Assembly (NCBI GenBank): GCA_015679605.1
Contig: JAAAVE010000493.1
Location: 5,532 to 16,430, forward strand
From: Podila epigama
Taxonomy: Eukaryota; Mortierellomycota; Mortierellomycetes; Mortierellales; Mortierellaceae
Direction: 5' to 3'
DNA: 10,899 nucleotides
How positions within the stretch are numbered: the first letter of the stretch is position 1; every line of letters begins with the position of its first letter. The notes under the pieces are model-generated. The model searched no databases. It saw nothing but the letters and a program-made list of their open reading frames with translations, and was not told where the DNA came from. This document shows positions 6,879 to 10,899 of the stretch, piece after piece. The position numbers and the translations under genes are program-made.

Positions 6879-9800
6879 ATGAAGGAAAAGGAACCCGACC
6901 TTGAGAACGGGAACAGCGACGACTTGTACATGGAGCTGTCACAGACACTGGGTGTTCACCTTCCTCAAAACAACAGCAATAATAATGTCCAACCCTCAGA
7001 ACCCCAGCACGGTGGCACACCTCAAGCACCACCAGTATCACACAGCAGCAACAGACACGGCCGTGGTCTTTCCATCATCACTCAGTCACCCAACAGAGCT
7101 GGTGGAGTTGGCGGCCATCACGTTCAACAGCAACACCAACCTGGATATGGTGAAAGTTATTACAATGGACAGAGCCAGGCGCATTCTGAATACAACCCAC
7201 CAGGTCAACCTACCTACGGTCATAATAACCAACAGCCATCCTACCGCAGAGTAGACAACAATCGAACCAATGATTATCATGACGAGGAAAAGGGATATCA
7301 TGACACCTACTACAACGATCCTCAGGATAGCCACTCGATGAGAAATCGCAGACCAGAACAGCTGCGTCAACGCGACCTCGACCACGCGAAAGCAGAGCGC
7401 ATGGAGAAGCGGAAAAAGAAGGCATCCAAGTCAGCCAAGGATGAGCCTTCTCGATGCCCAAGTGTCTGGGTAGCATTCTCGCGCATGGTCACCTGTTGCT
7501 TTCCTCCTCCATTGCTCCAACTCATGGGTAAGTAGACTTTTTTTTTTTTTTTTTTTGATATCATAGTTCAATGGTTAAGAGTGGTATCAGAAGCTTGCAC
7601 CTTAAGCAAACCAACCAGTTGAACAAAACGCACACGTGCACACATAAACGCGTCGATAAAAAGGCTTCTTCTTCACTACTTATCATATGAACCATCGACT
7701 CTTCCTTATTTCTTAGGCAAACATACGGCCGAAATTCAACAAGCGTGGCGTGAAAAGGTTGCCCTAGTGAGCATCATTTTCATGCTCTGCTTCACGGTCG
7801 GTTTCCTCACCTTTGGCTTCAACGTAGTCCTTTGTGGAAAAGAGCCAAATCGTATCCGTCATGGCCACGTCGACGAGAACTCGGCCGTCCTCCACGGTCG
7901 TGCCTACCTCCTCAAGGATTTTAACCACCCACCGGCACCTGAAATCCCTCAGGTCACCAGCAACCTCCTCGCCAAGCCCGTCCCCAATGCAGGAGGAAAG
8001 GATATGAGCTTCATGTTCCAGAACATCAACGGCGCCTGTAAGGGCATCCTCACTGGTCGTGAGCATGACCAGAATGGAAACGTCTGGAGCTACTTCCCAT
8101 GTGTTGTCACCAGTGCCAGCGGGTCAGCGACCAAGCCCATTGGTGGCCTTGGCCGCCAAGGCTGCCATGTTGGACCCGAGTCAATCAAAGCTCGCCAGTT
8201 TATCAAGCAGCTTCGGTTCATGGGCGAGGTTTACTTTAGCTGGGAGGATATCAAAGAACATGGCACCAACTATGCAGTCTACAACGGCCACGTCTTGGAC
8301 CTCAACCGAATCGCCTGGCTCGAAGACAACATCGTTATTCCACACGGATTTGGACAATTTATGAATGGAACCTTTGCAGGCAAGGACATCTCGCTCAGCA
8401 TGTCATACACTAAACAGCGAAGCGCCTACACGAAATGTCTGGTTGATATTGTCAAGGTCGGAGTCATCGACCAGCTATCGCTTGGCTGTGTCATTGCCGA
8501 CATTGTGCTTTATGTCTCTCTGATTGTCATTCTGAGCGTTGTCTTGCTCCGATTCTTCTTGGCTGTTATCTTTGGCTGGGTGCTCTCATGGCGACTGGGT
8601 TCCTTTGACGAAAAGACCTTTGCAGACAAGTTGCGCCGACAAGAAATCATTGAGGCTTGGGTCGACGACAATACTTCACCTTATGTTGACAGCCCCAATT
8701 CTGAAACGAATAGGTATATATTGCTTTCCCATCGTTTTTCTTATTTTCTTTTCTTTCTGAATGCAAACAGAATTGGTCGTATATGGAAAGAATTGTGTGA
8801 AAGGAACAATTGCATTAGAGTTGGCCCATATACTCACCACTCTGATACCTTTGGACATCATTGATAGACGTGCGGAGCGCATTCGTGCAAATGTCATGCC
8901 AGCTGGCTCACGATACTCCATCCATGAATCGGGTACTGCGACACCTAGTGGTTCAAATGTATCCGCTGCAACCGAGATTCCTTTCCCTCTCGGGTTACCA
9001 CCACCCACTCGTCGATGGGGAAGCATGCCCTCAAGTCCCAAACCCTCCCAATCAAACCCATCTCTTGTTGGCTCATCTATGCCTCGTCCTGGTAACGGCT
9101 CTCGTCTGAACGCGTCCATCTCGAAACTCAAGGGTGAATCTCTGCAATGCCCTCTATTGCATACATTGATGTTGGTGACTTGCTATTCCGAGGGTATGGA
9201 CGGTCTGCGCGCCACATGTGATTCCCTGGCCAACACAAGTTACCCTTCGACACACAAGTTGCTTTTGATTATTGCTGATGGTATCATTCGCGGTGAAAAC
9301 GAGGATAAGACGACACCTGATATCTGCCTAGACATGATGACCGATTTCATCGTGCCGCGTGAGGAAGTTGAGCCTCAATCATACATTGCCATTGCTGACG
9401 GCTCCAAGAGACACAACATGGCCAAGATCTATGCCGGTTATTACAAGTACGCTGACGACTGCGACATGCCTATGGAACAACGTCAAAGGGTGCCCATGAT
9501 CGTCATCGTCAAGTGCGGTACCCCCGCCGAGGCCCGTGATAAGAAGCCCGGTAACCGTGGCAAGCGTGATTCACAAATCATCTTGATGTCCTTCTTGCAA
9601 AAAGTCATGTTTGACGAACGCATGACGCCTCTCGAGTATGAGTTCTTTAACGCGTTCTGGAACGTCACCAAGGTCACCCCAGACTTTTACGAGTTGGTGC
9701 TGATGGTCGATGCCGATACTAAGGTTTATCCTGATTCTCTTACGCGCATGGTTGCCTGCATGGCACAGGACCCTACCGTCATGGGTCTCTGTGGTGAGAC

Positions 9801-10898
9801 CAAGATTGCCAACAAGAAAGAGTCCTGGGTTTCCATGATCCAAGGTATGTCCATTTGTGTTTTTATAATTTTTTTTTCGTGTTTCCTATTGAAGTCTCAT
9901 TGTATTCTTGCATAAATGACATTGGATGGCTAAACTGAAGTTCGTCTTGTTTTTGGGTGCTTTCGGGGGAATTACATTCTCTAGTTTTCGAGTACTACAT
10001 CTCGCATCATCTGTCAAAGGCCTTTGAGTCGATCTTTGGTGGTGTCACCTGTTTGCCTGGCTGCTTCTGTATGTACCGGATCAAGGCACCCAAAGGCCCG
10101 AATCGATACTGGGTCCCTGTTCTGGCGAACCCAGACATTGTCGAGCACTACTCTGAGAACGTTGTCGATACACTCCACAAAAAGAACTTGCTCCTGTTGG
10201 GTGAGGATCGTTACTTGACCACGCTCATGCTGCGAACCTTCCCAAAGCGCAAGATGATGTTTGTACCCCAAGCCGTCTGCAAGACCCAGGTTCCTACTTC
10301 CTTCCCTGTCCTGCTGTCCCAGCGCCGTCGCTGGATCAACTCTACGATCCATAACCTTATGGAATTGGTTCTGATTCGAGATCTCTGCGGCACATTCTGC
10401 TTCTCGATGCAGTTTGTCATCTTTATGGAACTCGTCGGTACTGTGGTCCTGCCAGCTGCCATCTCGTTCACCTTGTACCTGATTGTCATATCCTTCATCA
10501 TCACACCGGTTCCCATTATCCCTCTTATGCTGCTAGCCGCCATTCTCGGTCTGCCTGCGGTGCTTATCTTGATGACCTCTCGCAAATTTGTGTATGTTGG
10601 ATGGATGTTCACGTATTTGCTCTCGCTTCCAATCTGGAACTTTGTCCTCCCAGTGTACGCGTTCTGGCATTTCGATGATTTCACTTGGGGACAGACACGT
10701 AAGGTTCAAGGCGAGGACACCGCTGCTGACAACCACGGCAGCAAAGAAGGAGAGTTCGACTCTTCAAAGATTGTCATGAAAAAATGGTGCGAGTTTGAAC
10801 GTGAGAAACGAATCAAACTTGGTCTTACAAATGGTATCACTGGTTGGTACCAACCCATGTCCAACATGGGTCAAGATGGCTTCCCGCCTCAACAATAA
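6879..10898 (+). CDS. CHS3: Class IV (Chs3-type) chitin synthase, 4 exons, complete
   Basis: Exons are 6879-7527, 7717-8713, 8868-9844 and 9985-10898. They total 3537 nt (1178 aa plus TAA), with donors GTAAGT, GTATAT and GTATGT and phase-consistent junctions. The enzyme transfers GlcNAc from UDP-GlcNAc to growing chitin at the plasma membrane. In order: a disordered N/Q/H/G-rich N-terminus (about 20-150); a basic Lys-rich stretch; the class IV junction [13 protein letters not shown] (218-230); a membrane segment (about 231-257); a cytochrome-b5-like domain (about 386-445, [20 protein letters not shown]); a hydrophobic pair (about 470-510); a Ser/Pro linker; and the catalytic domain (about 640-1115). 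Catalytic motifs are intact: DAD (830-832), EDR (948-950), QRRRW (987-991) and WGQTR (1109-1113). Several C-terminal membrane helices span about 1011-1104. There is no myosin motor domain, which argues against classes V and VII. The length fits class IV. The symbol follows yeast Chs3, and local numbering may differ. Confidence 0.95.
7528..7716 (+). other. Chitin synthase intron 1, longest intron in the window
   Basis: This 189-nt phase-1 intron has donor GTAAGT and acceptor TTTCTTAG. It holds a 19-nt T-run (7538-7556) right after the donor, a TGATATCA palindrome (7556-7563), a tRNA A-box-like sequence (TAGTTCAATGG, 7564-7574), the string GTGGTATCAG and a CACGTG (7633-7638). It splits the conserved [11 protein letters not shown] and [13 protein letters not shown] blocks, so its removal is certain from homology. 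Confidence 0.9.
8714..8867 (+). other. Chitin synthase intron 2 with a nearer decoy acceptor
   Basis: The donor is AG|GTATAT at 8714. The acceptor TTGATAG at 8867 gives a 154-nt intron and restores the frame of exon 3 (…SETNR then RAERIRAN…). The nearer CAAACAG ending at 8770 is phase-incompatible and reaches a stop at 8862-8864. The frame used by exon 3 is also open upstream to 8761, so a naive ORF call would wrongly begin an exon there. Confidence 0.75.
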
Positions 10899-10899
10899 G

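Noticed and set aside
7086-7385. Minus-strand hydrophobic ORF of 99 codons resembling a membrane protein
   Set aside because: It is antisense to the Asn/Gln/His/Tyr-rich CHS exon 1. Complementary AAC/CAT/TAC codons read as Val/Met/Ile, so the hydrophobicity is a shadow effect.
7557-7630. A functional tRNA gene in CHS intron 1
   Set aside because: An A-box-like string is present, but there is no B-box, no matching acceptor stem and no convincing anticodon arm.
10211-10684. Minus-strand ORF of 157 codons
   Set aside because: It is antisense to the conserved catalytic and membrane part of the chitin synthase and has no recognisable domain.

Overview
The window looks like nuclear DNA of a filamentous fungus. 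Three multi-exon protein genes can be rebuilt exon by exon with GT-AG introns of about 89 to 189 nt, and every junction keeps the reading frame. Two of the products are characteristic of fungi: a PalC-type BRO1 protein of the ambient-pH (Pal/Rim) pathway and a class IV (Chs3-type) chitin synthase. The dense introns (11 in one 723-codon gene), the long poly-T tracts and the Asn/Gln/His-rich chitin synthase N-terminus suggest an early-diverging lineage such as Mucoromycota (Mucorales or Mortierella relatives). That placement is inference, and I cannot name a species.

Layout. Positions 19-2120, minus strand: palC, five exons, 539 aa, apparently complete. Positions 2121-2603: divergent intergenic region shared by palC and the next gene, with pyrimidine-rich leader sequence on the palC side, two PacC-type hexamers, an inverted CCAAT pair, a compound microsatellite and a perfect GTCACGTG E-box. 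Positions 2604-5944, plus strand: NUP85, twelve exons, 723 aa, the Y-complex nucleoporin that pairs with Seh1. Positions 5945-6878: 3' flank of NUP85, then the chitin synthase promoter and leader, with a CT-rich block and a probable 5'-UTR intron ending directly at the start codon. Positions 6879-10898, plus strand: class IV chitin synthase, four exons, 1178 aa, with all catalytic motifs intact. Its stop codon lies one base before the window end.

The genes are not an operon or a known cluster. palC acts in pH signalling at ESCRT-III sites, NUP85 is a nuclear-pore scaffold gene, and the chitin synthase builds cell-wall chitin at the plasma membrane. Pal/Rim signalling is known to affect cell-wall genes in several fungi, so the palC and CHS proximity is worth a synteny check, but nothing here proves a link. 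I found no mobile element with coding capacity, no rRNA, no convincing tRNA and no CRISPR array. I see no evidence of a new multi-gene system. The interesting points are regulatory or intronic: the CHS leader intron holding a start-stop uORF, the PacC sites upstream of palC, a duplicated A-tract unit, a 7-bp minisatellite, and a tRNA/PBS-like stretch in a CHS intron.
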